Source of the DNA: Spirogloea muscicola | Taxonomy: Eukaryota > Streptophyta > Zygnematophyceae > Spirogloeales > Spirogloeaceae | Length of the DNA stretch: 43,008 nt | Assembly (NCBI GenBank): GCA_009602725.1 | Contig: WELB01000026.1 | Coordinates: forward strand, 28,454 to 71,461 | Reading direction: 5' to 3' | Shown: piece by piece, positions 1 through 13,897 of the stretch | How the letters are laid out: the number at the start of each line of letters is the position of its first letter | Position numbering within the stretch: the stretch's first letter is position 1 | Notes under the pieces: model-generated | Told to the model about the DNA's origin: nothing | Database searches by the model: none | Seen by the model: only the letters and a program-made list of their open reading frames with translations | Program-made: the position numbers and the translations under genes

Positions 1-3000
1 CGCTGCGCACCGCCGCCGCCCGCGCGCCGCTGCCCCACGCCCGCGCCGCCCACCACACCGCCCGCCGCCTCTCGCGCCTCCACCAGCCCCTGCCCCGGGA
101 GCCTCCGCCAGGTGCGCCTCGACCCCCTGGAGGGCAGGGCCTTGCGCCACGCACGTTGCCACAACCCCCGCAGCTCACTGCGCCGGGGCCCTCTGGGCCT
201 CCTCGACGGTCTTGTCGTGGACGGAAACCCCCCTTGCTGCGGCATGTCCTGCGCCTGGCCCGCCTGCGGGCTCCCTGGGCCGGCGCCGGCCACCCGCCTC
301 CAGACCGTCCCTCTCGGCACAGCTCGCCTGTGGGCTGCCCCTCTGGCGGGCACGGCGCTCGTCGGATCAGTCGTGTAATGATTGGGCCGGACTGCACTCT
401 GGCTGCAGGGCCCACGGTGTGGAGCGTGGACGGGAGGCGGGTGATGTCCGGAGGCTCCTACATGAGCAGCAGCAACGGCGGCAGCAGCTTACGGCGGGTC
501 GAGCAGCTCGAGAGGGACCTGAACCGCTTCGAAGTGGAACCGGAGAGGCAGGCACAGCTCATGGCGGAGATCAGCCAGTACCAGCCGGAGGTTGTGGTCA
601 GGTGGTACGAGTCCCGGCCCCAGGTGCAGAGCAACTCCGCCGCACTGGCCGAGTACATCAAAGCCCTGGTGAAGCTCGACCGCCTGGACAACGCTTCCCT
701 GCTCAGGACCCTCCAGCGAGGTGAGGCCCACGGCAGTCACGAATCCAGGTGTGACCCCCGTGCATCGGCCACAAGCACGTGAGCCTTACCCCACGTGACC
801 AGCATGATGCTCTCCTTCATCTGGTCCGCCTTGTGAACCCTTCAGGTGTGATGGTTGGCGGCTATCGTCCAGAGGCAGGCTTCGCCCCGGCTGCCCCTGC
901 TGCGCCCACGCCCTCGTATCTGGGTGGAGTGGGCACGATGACCAAAGAGGGTGTTCTGGGCTCTCCCACAGCCCCTATTCACATGGTCACTGCCGAGGGA
1001 AGCTTCAGATCGCAGGCATGGCGGACATTCCGATCACTTGCTGTTGGCTTCCTGTTCCTGTCAGCTCTGGGAGCCCTCTTGGAGGACAGAGGGATCACCA
1101 AGGGTGAGCTGACGACGACAACAGCTCTGCAGACTCTTGTTGCCTCACAAATGTAGCGGCTGCCTTATGACATGTAGAGCTTATGGTCACTGGCACATGA
1201 CGACGACAGCTTGTCCACTGGCTCACAGGTCTTGGTCTCAACGAGGAAGTGCAACCAAGCATGGAGTCCACTACAAAATTCAGTGACGTCAAAGGAGTTG
1301 ACGAGGCAAAGGCAGAGCTTGAGGAAATTGTCTTCTACCTGAGGGACCCGAAGGTATAACGAGGTCACCTGAACATGGGCCCTTTCTGGGTCAGGTCGAG
1401 CATGTTGCATGTGAGAAGCAGAGAGGGAGAGATGCATGCGTCTGCTTGCTTGCCTCTCTCCACCGCTCCTGCTTGTTCTGGTCGAAGTCCGGCAATGGCC
1501 TGGTCGTGATCAGATTGTCATTACTTCCTGTCAGCGCTTCACGCGACTAGGAGGAAAGCTGCCCAAAGGGGTGTTGCTTGTGGGGCCACCTGGAACGGGG
1601 AAGACCATGCTGGCCCGTGCTATTGCCGGAGAAGCTGGTGTTCCATTCTTCTATTGCAGCGGCAGTGAATTCGAGGAGATGTTTGTCGGGGTGGGTGCTA
1701 GGCGAGTGCGTGACCTCTTTGCGGCTGCAAAGAAGCGGTCACCATGCATCATCTTCATGGACGAGATTGATGCCATTGGTGGAAGCCGCAACCCCAAGGA
1801 CCAGCAGTACATGAAGATGACCTTGAACCAGTTGCTAGTGGAGTTGGATGGCTTCAAGCAGGTGAGGCCCCCTTGCCAACCCTGCTTGCATACCATGCGC
1901 TCGTTTAGCCTGGGCCGTGCAGCCTGGGCAGTTTACAGATATGTGGAAGCCCATTCACAAAGCCGTATCTTTGCTGATATGAAACAGAATGAAGGCATTA
2001 TTGTAATAGCTGCGACCAACTTCCCGGAGTCATTGGACAAGGCTCTGGTGCGGCCGGGCCGGTTTGATCGTCATGTCGTGGTGCCAAATCCCGATGTGGA
2101 GGGGCGCCGCCAGATACTGGAGGTGCACATGGCAAAGGTGAGGCTATTGATGATCAGCTGATGTCAGCTGTATTACATACGAGGGAAGAGGCACAGGTTT
2201 TCACAGGGTAAAAATCTAACCTAACTGCCTGCACGTACTGCACTGGCAGGTGAAGAAGGCGGAGCAGGTGGACTTGAGCATCATTGCGCGTGGGACACCA
2301 GGTTTCTCAGGTGCAGACCTGGCCAACTTGGTGAATGTGGCTGCGCTGAAAGCTGCCATGGATGGCCTCAAGGAAGTGGGCATGGAGGAGTTGGAGTTTG
2401 CTAAAGACAAGATCATGATGGGTGCCGAGCGGAGATCGGCCGTCATATCGGAGGAGAGCCGGAAGCTGACGGCTTACCACGAGGGCGGCCATGCTCTGGT
2501 GGCCTTGCACACGGCGGGTGCCCTGCCGGTGCACAAGGCGACCATTGTGCCGAGAGGCATGGCCCTGGGCATGGTGTCGCAGCTGCCGGATAAGGATGAG
2601 ACGAGCGTGTCCCGCAAGCAGATGCTTGCTCGGCTAGCAGTGTGCATGGGAGGCAGGGTGTCCGAGGAGCTCATCTTCGGTGAGGCCGAGGTGACATCTG
2701 GGGCATCCTCTGACATTGTGCAGGCCACTCGATTAGCACGCGAGATGGTGACCAAGTACGGCATGAGCAAGGAGGTGGGTGTGGTGGCCCACAACTACGA
2801 AGACGATGGCAAGAGTATGAGCACAAAGACCCGGCTTCTCATTGAGAAGGAGGTCCACGATCTGCTGCAGACGGCCTATGAGGACGCCCGGCAAATTCTG
2901 GTCAGCAATCAGCAGGAGCTCCACGCGCTGGCCAAGGCACTGCTGGATCGAGAGACGCTTAGTGGGCAGCAGATCAAGACGTTGCTTGCGCAGGTGCGGT

Positions 3001-3188
3001 CCACTTCTCCTAGCGCCGAAGTGATTCCCCAGCCAGCAGGGGCGGTTGCAGCAACTTCCTCTGCAGCAGCTGCCGCAGCGGCCGCTGCCGTGGCAGCTGC
3101 CAAAAAGGGTGCCGCGGCAGCAGCAGGCGCAGCAGCGCCTGTTTCTGCTTCCAGAAGCAGTGCCTCTCCGCAGTCTGCCAGTACATGA
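1..3188 (+). CDS. FTSH4: FTSH4-like mitochondrial i-AAA protease, 5' partial
   Basis: ATP-dependent zinc metalloprotease of the mitochondrial inner membrane (i-AAA, Yme1/FTSH4 group) that degrades misfolded or unassembled membrane proteins. Seven phase-consistent exons: <1-111 (Arg/Ala-rich, presequence-like), 409-720, 846-1103, 1229-1353, 1535-1861, 1988-2137 and 2250-3188. Exon 2 holds a segment typical of plant FTSH4 ([13 protein letters not shown]). Exon 3 holds a transmembrane stretch ([20 protein letters not shown]). Exon 4 starts the AAA module ([17 protein letters not shown]). Walker A is GPPGTGKT (about 1587), Walker [10 protein letters not shown] (about 1748), and the metal site HEGGH is at 2478-2492. 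The HEGGH form and the close match along the whole length favour FTSH4 over the plastid FtsH proteins. After the protease domain comes an Ala-rich low-complexity tail (about 3040-3185). The start codon lies before the window. The 3' end faces that of SRP14, 530 bp away. Identity is near certain. Confidence 0.95.
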
Positions 3189-3717
3189 CCCAAAAACTTT
3201 GTACATCTAGCCCCTGCTGAGCCCTTCACCACTTGAGCGCGAGTGCAGACCAGCCTTGCTTGATAGTAGCTCCTTAGCCAGGAGGTTAGGCTGGTTGCGT
3301 TTGCATACACCCCTTATGATAACACAAGTTGCACTTTGAGCCCATGGTGACATCACTTTAACTGAAGCCCTTCTATTGTCCAGAAGAAAGCTGGTGCTGC
3401 TGGTCGACACCACAGCATCAGACCATTACCATGTTGTCCTTCGGCATACACTTGCCAGCTGCATCATCAGGAAATGGACATGATGAGGCAAACAGGATCT
3501 GGCGATGCATCTCCATGCAGAGGTTGACGGCAACAGCATATGACAATCTGCAAGTTGGGGGGTCCTCCAGTTCGCATGGCTAAGCAAGTGTGTTGAGCAT
3601 GACCACTTTGCGCTTGTATGGTCTGCCGCAAGTTGCTAAGAGAGTATATAGGGCAGAGGCCTAAGCACCCTCACTAAGCATCACCACCGTTGCCGCAAGG
3701 TTTCCAGGTCACTGCAA
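3189..3717. other. convergent 3'-3' intergenic region
   Basis: About 530 bp between the stop codons of FTSH4 (+) and SRP14 (-). I see no recognisable gene and none of the retroelement tails or hairpin repeats that crowd the promoter-side intergenic regions. It presumably holds the two 3' UTRs. Confidence 0.6.
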
Positions 3718-4880
3718 TCATGCAGCTAGGGACTTGCTGCCTGGTGGTTTCTTCTTGTCCTTCTTTTCCCGCTTCTTCAGCGCGTCCATATGAGCTCGAA
3801 GCACAGTGGCATATGCGGCTTGAAACCTTGCCTGCTCTTTGGCGGAAATCTGAGACGCAGGGGAGGCAGGCAAGCCAATATCAGAGCTAATTGCAGAATC
3901 CAGTGTAGGCCTAGGGCTCTGTACTGCAGTGCAGTCAAGCTTGGAGCAATTGAGCGGACTTGTGCCAGAACAATGCAACCCTGCTGCGGGTTGTGGTCTG
4001 CCAAGCAAGCCAGCAGGATGGGTAATCTGCAAGAAAGCCTCCATGCCGAGCGCTGACCGAAGGATGAGGAGGAAGCAAACAAATGCAACACATATATATC
4101 CGGTCTGCAATGACCACGAGTACGGCTATCTCCGCCTGATAAAGGCCCCCCCCCCCCGAGCGCACCGGAGGGGCACTTTGTCTGTGCGGCAGCAGAGCCG
4201 ACATAACATTCGGCCTTGAGCAGTGCGGGTGCGTGTGCAAGCGAACTGTACCGACGTGCTGATCTTCTTTTTGCCGTCGGTAGCGCGCACGAGGCACCGG
4301 AAGCTCTCAGCAGGAGCGTCGGCTGCCTCCCGCTCCCTCTTCTTGGGGCTCAGCGTAGCTGCGGGTGCACAAGGGGATGGTGAGGTGGAGGGGTGGCCTC
4401 GTGGGCCCAGGGGAGGCCAAGCTTCAGCCGGTGCCCCGCAAGAGCCCTGCCCCGTCGCTCGAGCGTGCACGCTCGTCGAGGAGGGCAGGTCTGCCGGGCG
4501 TAGGCGTCGGGGGACTAGGGTTCTGGTTCTAGGTTCAGGAGGGCCAGGAATGCCACGGCTGAGGCTGTGGCTGCTGCTACAGCAGAGTGGCAGTGCGCCT
4601 GTCCCTCCCCTCGCGCACTCGGGGGGGTGAGCAAGCCGGGCAGCTGCCGGGCGGGCGAGCGGGCGGAGGAAGGAAGAACGAGGAGAGGGAGCTCACAGCG
4701 CTTGAAGGTGACCCAGACGGTGCCGGCGGCGCGGGTGCGGTCGTAGAGGCGTGTGAGCTCGGTGAGGAAGGGGTCGGGGTCCAGCAGCACCTGCGAAGGG
4801 GGGGGGAGGCGACGTGAGAAGGGCGTGGAGGAAGGCAGGCAGGCTGCGGGGTGGGGCCGCGGGGGGCTGGGGCTGACCAT
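3718..4880 (-). CDS. SRP14: signal recognition particle 14 kDa protein (SRP14)
   Basis: Alu-domain subunit of the cytosolic signal recognition particle; with SRP9 it binds SRP RNA and delays elongation during targeting to the ER. Four exons on the minus strand with consistent phases: 4880-4878 (only the ATG, in a gcc-ATG context), 4790-4697, 4358-4252 and 3849-3718, giving 111 residues. Family signatures in order: VLLDPDPFLTELTRLYDR, VWVTFKR, CLVRATDGKKKIST, then ARFQAAYATVLRAHMDALKK and a Lys-rich end. These match plant and animal SRP14 throughout. The one-codon first exon is forced by the family start (Met-Val-Leu-Leu): the ATG and the GTG CTG CTG are split by an 87-bp intron with donor GTCAGC. 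The donor after exon 3 is GTACAG. Its promoter side runs directly into retroelement debris. Confidence 0.93.
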
Positions 4881-4949
4881 GGCCGGCGGCGGGGTCGCTG
4901 TGCAGTGCGGCGGACTGAGGAGGGAATGCGAAGGGCGGTGAAGGATGCC

Positions 4950-5045
4950 GCTTCCAGCGGGGAAGACGTGTGTTCAGTGAGTGATGGAGGGCCTGAGTGG
5001 CCAAGTGCGGCAAGCAAGCACATCTACAGATGTACAGCACCTGCA
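4950..5045 (-). repeat. family A retroelement 3'-UTR tail fragment (reverse)
   Basis: On the minus strand this stretch resembles the 3' UTR that follows the stop codon of the family A element near 31473: both contain a gtacatctgt-like segment, a ccTGGCCAC-like segment and CAGGCCCTCCATCAC. It abuts the family B fragment that begins near 5047 on the other strand and lies just upstream of the SRP14 start. It is probably a truncated insertion. Boundaries are approximate. Confidence 0.6.
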
Positions 5046-5046
5046 C

Positions 5047-5426
5047 CGGTGGGGGATGAATTCGCGGCCCTGGCGATGGATGTACACGGGGCTTTCGGCA
5101 GCCGCTGGCTGGATCGCATTCAGCGGCTTGCCCGCCAGGCCATTGACCGGCGGCCGGGTCTGCCAGGGGCGATGCCCGGCTTCAACGCCGCCGGTTCGCT
5201 CGCACAAGTCTTCCGCATGCGCCTGGCCGTATCGCTTCAACGCTCCCTTGCCCACGCCGTCCACACGCGCGCAGGCCGTGCTATGGCCGCCGCCTCTGGG
5301 TCTCGGCGGAGTGCCTCTTTCCCGACCTGGCTTCTCACAGCCCTTGCCCCCATTGGGAGAGCCACTTCTTCTTCTTTCCCTGCAGCGAGCTACTCAGACC
5401 TGACGTTGCTCACTCGTGGGTACTGA
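5047..5426 (+). mobile_element. non-LTR retroelement 3' end, family B, 5'-truncated
   Basis: In-frame remnant of the end of a retroelement protein: the last part of the endonuclease-like domain (DEFAALAMDVHGAFG), then the C-terminal module (LAQVFRMRLAVSLQRSLAHA, RAGRAMAAAS) and the terminal SDLTLLTRGY followed by TGA. The same module recurs at 15632-15798, 16072-17049 (-), 17395-17608 and 21212-22249. Nothing of the reverse transcriptase remains, as expected of 5'-truncated target-primed insertions. A 57-bp in-frame insertion (5316-5380) separates the Arg-Ser-Ala-Ser-Phe-Pro and Ala-Ala-Ser-Tyr parts when compared with 15750-15770. Confidence 0.8.
5316..5380 (+). mobile_element. short hairpin-tail insertion flanked by 8-bp direct repeats
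   Basis: The direct repeat TCTTTCCC occurs at 5316-5323 and 5373-5380 around a 49-bp insert containing GGCTTCTCACAGCCC and GGGAGAGCCACTTCTTC. The related copy at 15745-15765 has a single TCTTTCCC and no insert, so it represents the empty site. The insert matches the tail at 6960-7012. The flanking repeat looks like a target-site duplication. The net 57 bp keeps the reading frame. Confidence 0.75.
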
Positions 5427-5612
5427 GCTTTCCTTTGCATCGTTTCTGTGTTCTGCAGTGTTTTGTAGTGTAGTCCTTTCTCCGGCTCCTCTTTCTTTGG
5501 CTTTGGACATTGTCCATTCTTTTTTGGGCTGGCTTTGCCAGCCCCTCTTCTCTATGGGCGCGCACCTGCTGCTTAGCCGACCCGCTCAGTGACCACGGGA
5601 CAGCACGCTGAG
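5427..5612 (+). repeat. family B 3' UTR with hairpin tail and reversed family A fragment
   Basis: The 3' UTR after the family B stop codon matches 15799-15936 closely, including GTGTTCTGCAGTG and GTCCATTCTTTTTTGGGCTG. It carries the hairpin GGGCTGGC-ttt-GCCAGCCC near 5527-5545. From about 5569 to 5612 it changes to a reversed fragment of the family A terminus (GACCCGCTCAGT, then GAGGTCGC), comparable to 18470-18512. Confidence 0.7.
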
Positions 5613-6900
5613 GTCGCCAATGAGGGGGAAGGGCGGCCACATCAAGCCAGCACACCACTCAGACAAACCTCAGTGCAAAGTATGGGGCACACAAAGCGAA
5701 GTCCTATGCTGGGGGGTCAATGGCAGCTCTGCCAAAGGGGGCGAGGGCTGTGAAAGAACAACAAGCACAAAAAAGAAACGAAGCAGCTACGAAGCACTCA
5801 GTAACCCCTACTATGCAGCCTCAGGTATTTTGTGTGAATGTAAGCTCATCCGAAGGGGGCGAGGGCTGCCGAAGGCTAGCCCAAAGAAGGGGCCGAGGGC
5901 TTTGAATGGCCAGCCCAGACAAACTGGACAAGGTTCAAAGGGCCGAAAGGTGCTGAAGCACACAGCTATCAAGTAGCCACAACAACAAGAATTACAAACT
6001 ATTTGTTCGACGGAACAGGAAGACTTGCAGCCGGAAATGCACTTCCAGTAGAGGGCGATGGCGGTGAGAGGCCAGCCGGCCTGGAAAGCAGCCCTCGCCA
6101 CATCTGGAACTGGAAGAGGTGCTTGTTCTTCAAGACAAGCAAAGTAAGACGATGGCTGTAAGAAGTGAGCTCTTCTGAAGGGGGCGGGGGCTGTGAGAAG
6201 CCGGCCCAGAAGGAATCGACAAGGTCCAAAGGGCTGAAAGGCTTTAAGAAGTCAGCTCTTCCACAGGGGCGGGGGCTGTGGAAAAGTAAGGTTTTCCAAT
6301 GTGAAAGAAGAGCAAGAATGGACGGATTCCGAAGGTGCCGGCAAGCGCCGCAGAACCCCCGCACAATTGAGCAGTACCCAAAGGATGGTCATTTAGATGG
6401 TTACTCAGCCACTGACTTACTATGGAAAAGCTGTTTCTTTCTTTGGTTACCCCCAATAAGCTGGAACCTTGTCCATTCTTTTGGGCTGGCCTCTCCCAGC
6501 CACCAGTTAATCTGGCCGCGCTTGCTTCGAATGGCCAGCCCGAGAAGAATGGACAAGGGCCGGACGGGCCGGACTGCGCAGAGAGGAGCGTGTACGTCGA
6601 GTGTACATGTAGAGTGTGTATGGAGTGATGCACTCGCCTCTGCTTGAACTGTGTATAGGCTTGAATTGGCCTCCCTTTTCATTTCATGCGCCCCGCGCGC
6701 CTTTCTCTCGAGTGGTGGAGGCCACGAGGTACGAAGGAGAGCACTTTCCACTGGTGGGCCACTGCACGTGTCCTGTCCACCAATGGAGGTCGATGCTGAG
6801 CTGCTCCCGGTACGCCTCCGACACTGCTTAGCTCCTAGGACCTTGTCCATTCGTTTGGGCTGGCCTCTCCCAGCCACCAGTTAATCTGGCCGCGCTTGCT
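5613..6900. repeat. cluster of dispersed hairpin-tail repeats
   Basis: Intergenic mosaic with many copies, in both orientations, of the tail consensus CCTTGTCCATTCTTTTGGGC followed by a TGG...CCAGCC hairpin. Forward copies lie at 6466-6527 and 6841-6900 and continue through CACCAGTTAATCTGGCCGCG. Reverse copies are recognisable by GGCCAGCCC and GACAAGGTTCAAAGGGCC near 5920-5945, 6205-6240 and 6536-6560. GAGGGCTG or GGGGCTGTG segments also recur near 5740, 5860 and 6190. Open reading frames here are short and repeat-derived. I see no gene. Confidence 0.7.
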
Positions 6901-6942
6901 TCTTAGCTCCGTCGCGGCTTAGCTCGTAGTTTGGCCCCTTCG

Positions 6943-7015
6943 AACCTTGTCAATACTTTTCGGGCTGGCTTCTCACAGCCCTTGCCCCCATTGGGAGAGC
7001 CACTTCTTCTTCTTC
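6943..7015 (+). repeat. family C hairpin tail just upstream of the CDPK start
   Basis: It reads ACCTTGTCAATACTTTTCGG, then a hairpin (GGGCTG-gcttct-CACAGCCC), TTGCCCCCATTGGGAGAGCC and a TTC-rich end. Reverse copies of the same unit lie at 21085-21240, 27163-27303 and 27592-27740. It ends about 87 bp before the CDPK ATG, so it is in or next to the promoter/5' UTR. Confidence 0.75.
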
Positions 7016-7101
7016 TCTACGACACGGCCACATCGCCCCCGGCTCGCGGGGACTCGCGCCCCGCGCGCCCGGAGCTCGGCTCCCGCTCCGGCGGCGGCGC
7101 G

Positions 7102-10318
<3,217 letters not shown>

Positions 10319-10333
<15 letters not shown>

Positions 10334-11757
10334 CCGGCGCCGCCCGACGACGGCGACGGCGGCGCCGGGCTGCGCACCTGCCGCATCTGCCTCGAGCCCG
10401 GCCCCGCGCCCGCCGCCTCGCCCTCCTCCTCCGCGCCCTCGCCCTCCAGCTCCTTCCTGCCCTCCGCCTCGGCCCCCCCCCCGCCGCTCCTCGACGACCA
10501 CCTCGTCTCGCCCTGCGCCTGCTCCGGTGCGTACCATGGCTTCCCGCGCCGCAACTGCATGCGCGACAGGCTTGCAGCCCCCACCCCCTTGCGCACTTCG
10601 TTCCTGCCTGCCGGGCCCACCACCCGCCGAGGCACATGCAAGCCACCAAAGCTGCACGGCACGGCCCCCGCTGGGCTCGCGCCGTTGGGGTGCTGTGCAA
10701 GCTCTCCAGTGGCCCCAGGGGCGAATGCAGGGCTTGTGGGCAGTCCCTCCGCAGCTCCAGCAGCCACGGCTGCCGAAGCTCTCAATGCCCCCCTCCTCTG
10801 CAGGCTGTGCGACTGCTAAGCCTGCGTCCTGCTGCTGTGCCATGCTTTGCAGGAACGCAAGCGCATGTCCACCTGAAGTGCCTGCGCCGGTGGCAGATGG
10901 CTGTGCTGTCCATGCGACATCCGGGTGCTAACCACAGCCCCGCTGTTGTGTAAGTGGCCCCTCGGCTCCAGCAGTCTCATGCAAGAGTCGAACGCTGCAC
11001 GTGCTTTGCCTGATCACGCGCTAACACTTGCATGCTGTCATTACCCTGCTGCAGGTGCTCTGTCTGCAGGCAGGTACACAGTCGTCGCAGGCTTCAGTAC
11101 TGGTCGCTACACAGTCATCGCAGGCTTCAGTACTGGTCGCTGTCTCTCATGACATACCTCGTCATTGTCCCTTGCGCTTCATTGTGTTGCTTTCTCTAAC
11201 TCTTCTTTGTGGCAATTGTGGCGCTCATGCAATCGGTTGCAGCGCTTTGCTTTTGCGCCTCCAAAGCCAGCTTTTGGTCTGCGGATGGTTGGCATATTCG
11301 ACTGCTATGCACGGGAGGTGGCTGCCCTTGCGCTCTTTATGGTAAAGATGATGGAGCATGTCCTCAGCACAATGCTTTTTACTTATGTTGATGAGTGTAT
11401 CAAGCAGGTCAGTATTGACCTGACTTCAGCAACAGGTGTTCTGCTTGAAAGCTTGTCGGTGAGCCACCACGAGGCAGTTGCTGATGGCCCTGGCCTCGAG
11501 GTCTTGTGCTCCTTGGTGGTATCTGGGGGCAGTGTTCCTGCTATGTGGCCTTGGCCTACCACTACAACCTCAGGCCATTGCTGCTTCTTCAGCCTCTACC
11601 CCTCCATACAGCCGAGGCATTTGCTTCCCTCAACCTCCCAAGACAAGCAACCCCCCTCCAGTATCTTACAGAGTACAAACCCATTGTCCCCTACTCTCAC
11701 ATCCATCGGCTGATGTCGAGCCTCTGCAACTACTATGCAGAAATCCATGTTGACTGA
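10319..11757 (+). CDS. RING-CH (RINGv) zinc-finger segment, probably E3 ubiquitin ligase type
   Basis: C4HC3 RING-CH fingers bind E2 ubiquitin-conjugating enzymes, usually in membrane-bound ligases. Exons: 10319-10526 (CRICLEPG, a Ser/Pro-rich loop, SPCACSG), 10853-10949 (THVHLKC-like: QAHVHLKCLRRWQ), 11055-11073 (CSVCRQ) and 11243-11407 (RFAFAPPKPAFGLRMVGIFD, then a hydrophobic stretch to DECIKQ). All eight metal ligands are present and all phases fit. A further exon, about 11533-11757, reads CSCYVALAYHYNLRPLLLLQ to a stop at 11755; it is plausible but I do not recognise it. There is no ATG between the acceptor at 10318 and CRIC, so this is not a first exon as it stands. It joins the CDPK exon in phase. 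The DUF179 exons begin within about 100 bp downstream, too close for two independent genes. Confidence 0.75.
11076..11141 (+). repeat. 33-bp tandem duplication
   Basis: Two 33-bp units (11076-11108 and 11109-11141), each containing GCAGGCTTCAGTACTGGTCG, differ at one base. In the exon model used here they lie in the intron between the CSVC exon and the next exon. If left unspliced they would encode an 11-residue repeat, followed by a stop near 11196. Confidence 0.85.
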
Positions 11758-11835
11758 CCACTTCTTCTGGTTGTTATTCGTCATTGTACCACTGAATTGG
11801 CTAAAATGGTATTGGCCATGCTTGATTGAAGCCAA

Positions 11836-13205
11836 GAACTAGATGTGGATGCTGGGGATGGTCTAGCTGCTGGCGTTGTGCTGGTGGCCTCCCCAAGCAT
11901 GATAGAGCAATTGCCCTCTATGCCTCCGCGATCCAACATATTCTACCAGTCAGTGGTAAGGCAATGAAGAGGAAGCAAGCACAGCTCCTCTTGAACGATT
12001 AGCTGCTGTCTTTCGACACCTTTTCTGAAGCAGAAACATTTGTCAAACTCCTTACATAACCTTGGGTTGGGTCTTTGCCCTGATGACCTTCTCTTTGTCC
12101 ACGTGTGGCAAGGTCCTGCTCTATGAGCACGAAGAGGAAGGAGGTTCACTTGGCATCATTCTCAACAAGCCAATTCAGGTGACTGCTATCTTCTGTATGT
12201 CAGGTCAAGTAGCACCAATGAACAACCTGACTGCGTCATCCAGCAGCCGCTCTTCTTGGCCCTGCCTGTTTTGGCCAGAGATGAATGACAGCATGGGTCC
12301 ATGTGGACAGGGGGTCGACTTGGAGCACAAGAGATTGCCTCCAACTTTGAGACACCCCACGCCAGATGCCAGTGGATTGCTGGGTGCGGGTTGGGGAGGG
12401 CCTGTAGCCCAGCACCAATGGTCACTGCTACATCGCTGCCCCTCCTTGATCTCTCCTTCCCTTCAGTCAGCATCATCCTCAACCTCAAGGAGCGTGCACC
12501 GAGGGAGGTGCTGCGCCTCCCTCTGCAGGTGCCATTGCCAGCGAGCAGATAAAGCCAGGAGACGTGTTGGTTGGCATTCGGCACAGGAGGTTATTCCTGG
12601 CATGTGCCTTGAGATGGACCCCCACCATCTGCCTTTGCACCGCCGCGGCCGCGTACAGCGCTGCAGGTGCTAAGGCTTACTGTGTCACTTGTTATACATA
12701 CAAATCTACTCTCAGGTCATCTGTCATCATACTACTAGGAATAGGTAATCAATGTCGTCGAACTTGTTGTTTGCTGAGCATGAGTAGCTAAGACGGAAGG
12801 AGCCTTTGTGGAGCGCTTTGCTGTCATGCACAGCAGGTACCACAAACTCTGATAACCATCCAGTGTCACTTGCTCTCCAGCCAACAGTTGCTACCTGATA
12901 GGGCAGAGAGTGAGGCTGTGGAAGACTGCGACTGCCCCAGGTGGAGTAAGGGTGATGATGTTGACAGAGGCAGCCAGTTGGACGCGACGGTGGAAGCAGA
13001 GGAGGATGAGCCAGAGTGGGGCGAGCACACGCACCACCTGCTTCTGGGTCGAGCAGGGTGGAAGGCAGGCCAACTAGCAAGGGAGCTCGAGGAGGGCCTG
13101 TGGTCTTTGCACCGCGATGCTGGATCAGTGTTGCTCACCACGCCCCTGACCTCATTGTGGCAGGCTCTCTCTCATGTTCCCCAGGCTAATGATAGCAATT
13201 ATTGA
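11836..13205 (+). CDS. UPF0301/DUF179 (AlgH-like) domain segment
   Basis: DUF179 is a conserved domain of unknown biochemical role, found in bacteria (AlgH/YqgE) and in plastid-bearing eukaryotes. Signatures in the usual order: GVVLVASPSM...SNIFYQSV (exon ending 11955), VLLYEHEEEGGSLGIILNKP (12113-12178), GAGWGGPVAQHQWSLLH (within an exon starting about 12311), EVIPGMCLEMD (12587-12666), then LLLGRAGWKAGQLARELEEG and SVLLTTPLTSLWQAL (12881-13205, stop TGA). Phases fit between 11955/12113/12178/12311 and between 12666/12881. The junction between the GGPV exon and 12587 is not resolved. An acidic insert (about 12905-13020) interrupts the domain before the AGW motif. I could not place a start codon. 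It may be the C-terminal part of the RING-CH gene 5' to it. Confidence 0.7.
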
Positions 13206-13897
13206 TCAACAGACAGGCAGGGTTGCACCGTTCTTGTGCTCCCATACTATTCTGAGGGTCTAAATGTAGCATGACCTTGAAGGACTTGAAAAGTAGCACA
13301 AAGCTCAGTAGCCCTTGTACAAAGTCTTTGCCGTGTGTTCACATGGCAAAGGCGAAGAAGATTGTTGCGTTTCCGTCTTGTGGTAAGGATCAAATGCAGG
13401 TTAGCTGGAGGATCCTAATAAGATGTGCTTGACATAGCTACACTCAAGCAGATTATGTTGTCTCAACTTTTACAGATTCACATGGTTGAGCTCTAGAAGC
13501 TGATGTGTCACAGTCGTGCACTTGGCTTCTGCCTCAAACAAACCACGAGACCAAGTGAAGATGCGGCCTCAGACTCAAGCAAGGCAGGTGATGGAGCTTG
13601 AACAAGATAGAATCCCTGGGTGCAGCATGTTGCTATACTCGAAGAGCGATGCCAATCAATTGTAACTGAAGGCTTTCGTCAGTTTGTCATAGACAGTGAT
13701 GCAGAGAAAGAACATGGTGCATTCCTGGCAGATGTTGCCAACTTTGCAAGCAGTGTTGACAGGTATGCTTGCTATAAGCCTGTGAAGAGAAATGATCGCC
13801 TTCCCTTCAGAAAGAGCTGTTCCTCAATCAGCAAGGCCGACTAATGGTCTTGGCCAGTCCTGAGCAAACAGCAACGTCCATAACACCTGTCTCCGGA
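13206..13897. other. convergent 3'-3' intergenic region
   Basis: About 690 bp between the DUF179 stop (+) and the stop of the minus-strand membrane-protein gene. A 74-codon frame at 13620-13844 has no recognisable motif and is probably chance. No retroelement tail or hairpin repeat is visible here. Confidence 0.55.

Noticed and set aside
2733-3310. minus-strand Cys/Gly- and Ala-rich frames
   Set aside because: They are shadows of the Ala-rich 3' end of the FTSH4 exon.
5427-6900. short frames with apparent protein coding in the repeat cluster
   Set aside because: Their sequence is built from the tail repeats in arbitrary frames; different copies give different frames.
12520-12590. PDZ-like stretch IASEQIKPGDVLVGI between DUF179 exons
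   Set aside because: Its phase does not connect to the confirmed exon at 12587 and no other PDZ elements are seen; treated as probably intronic.
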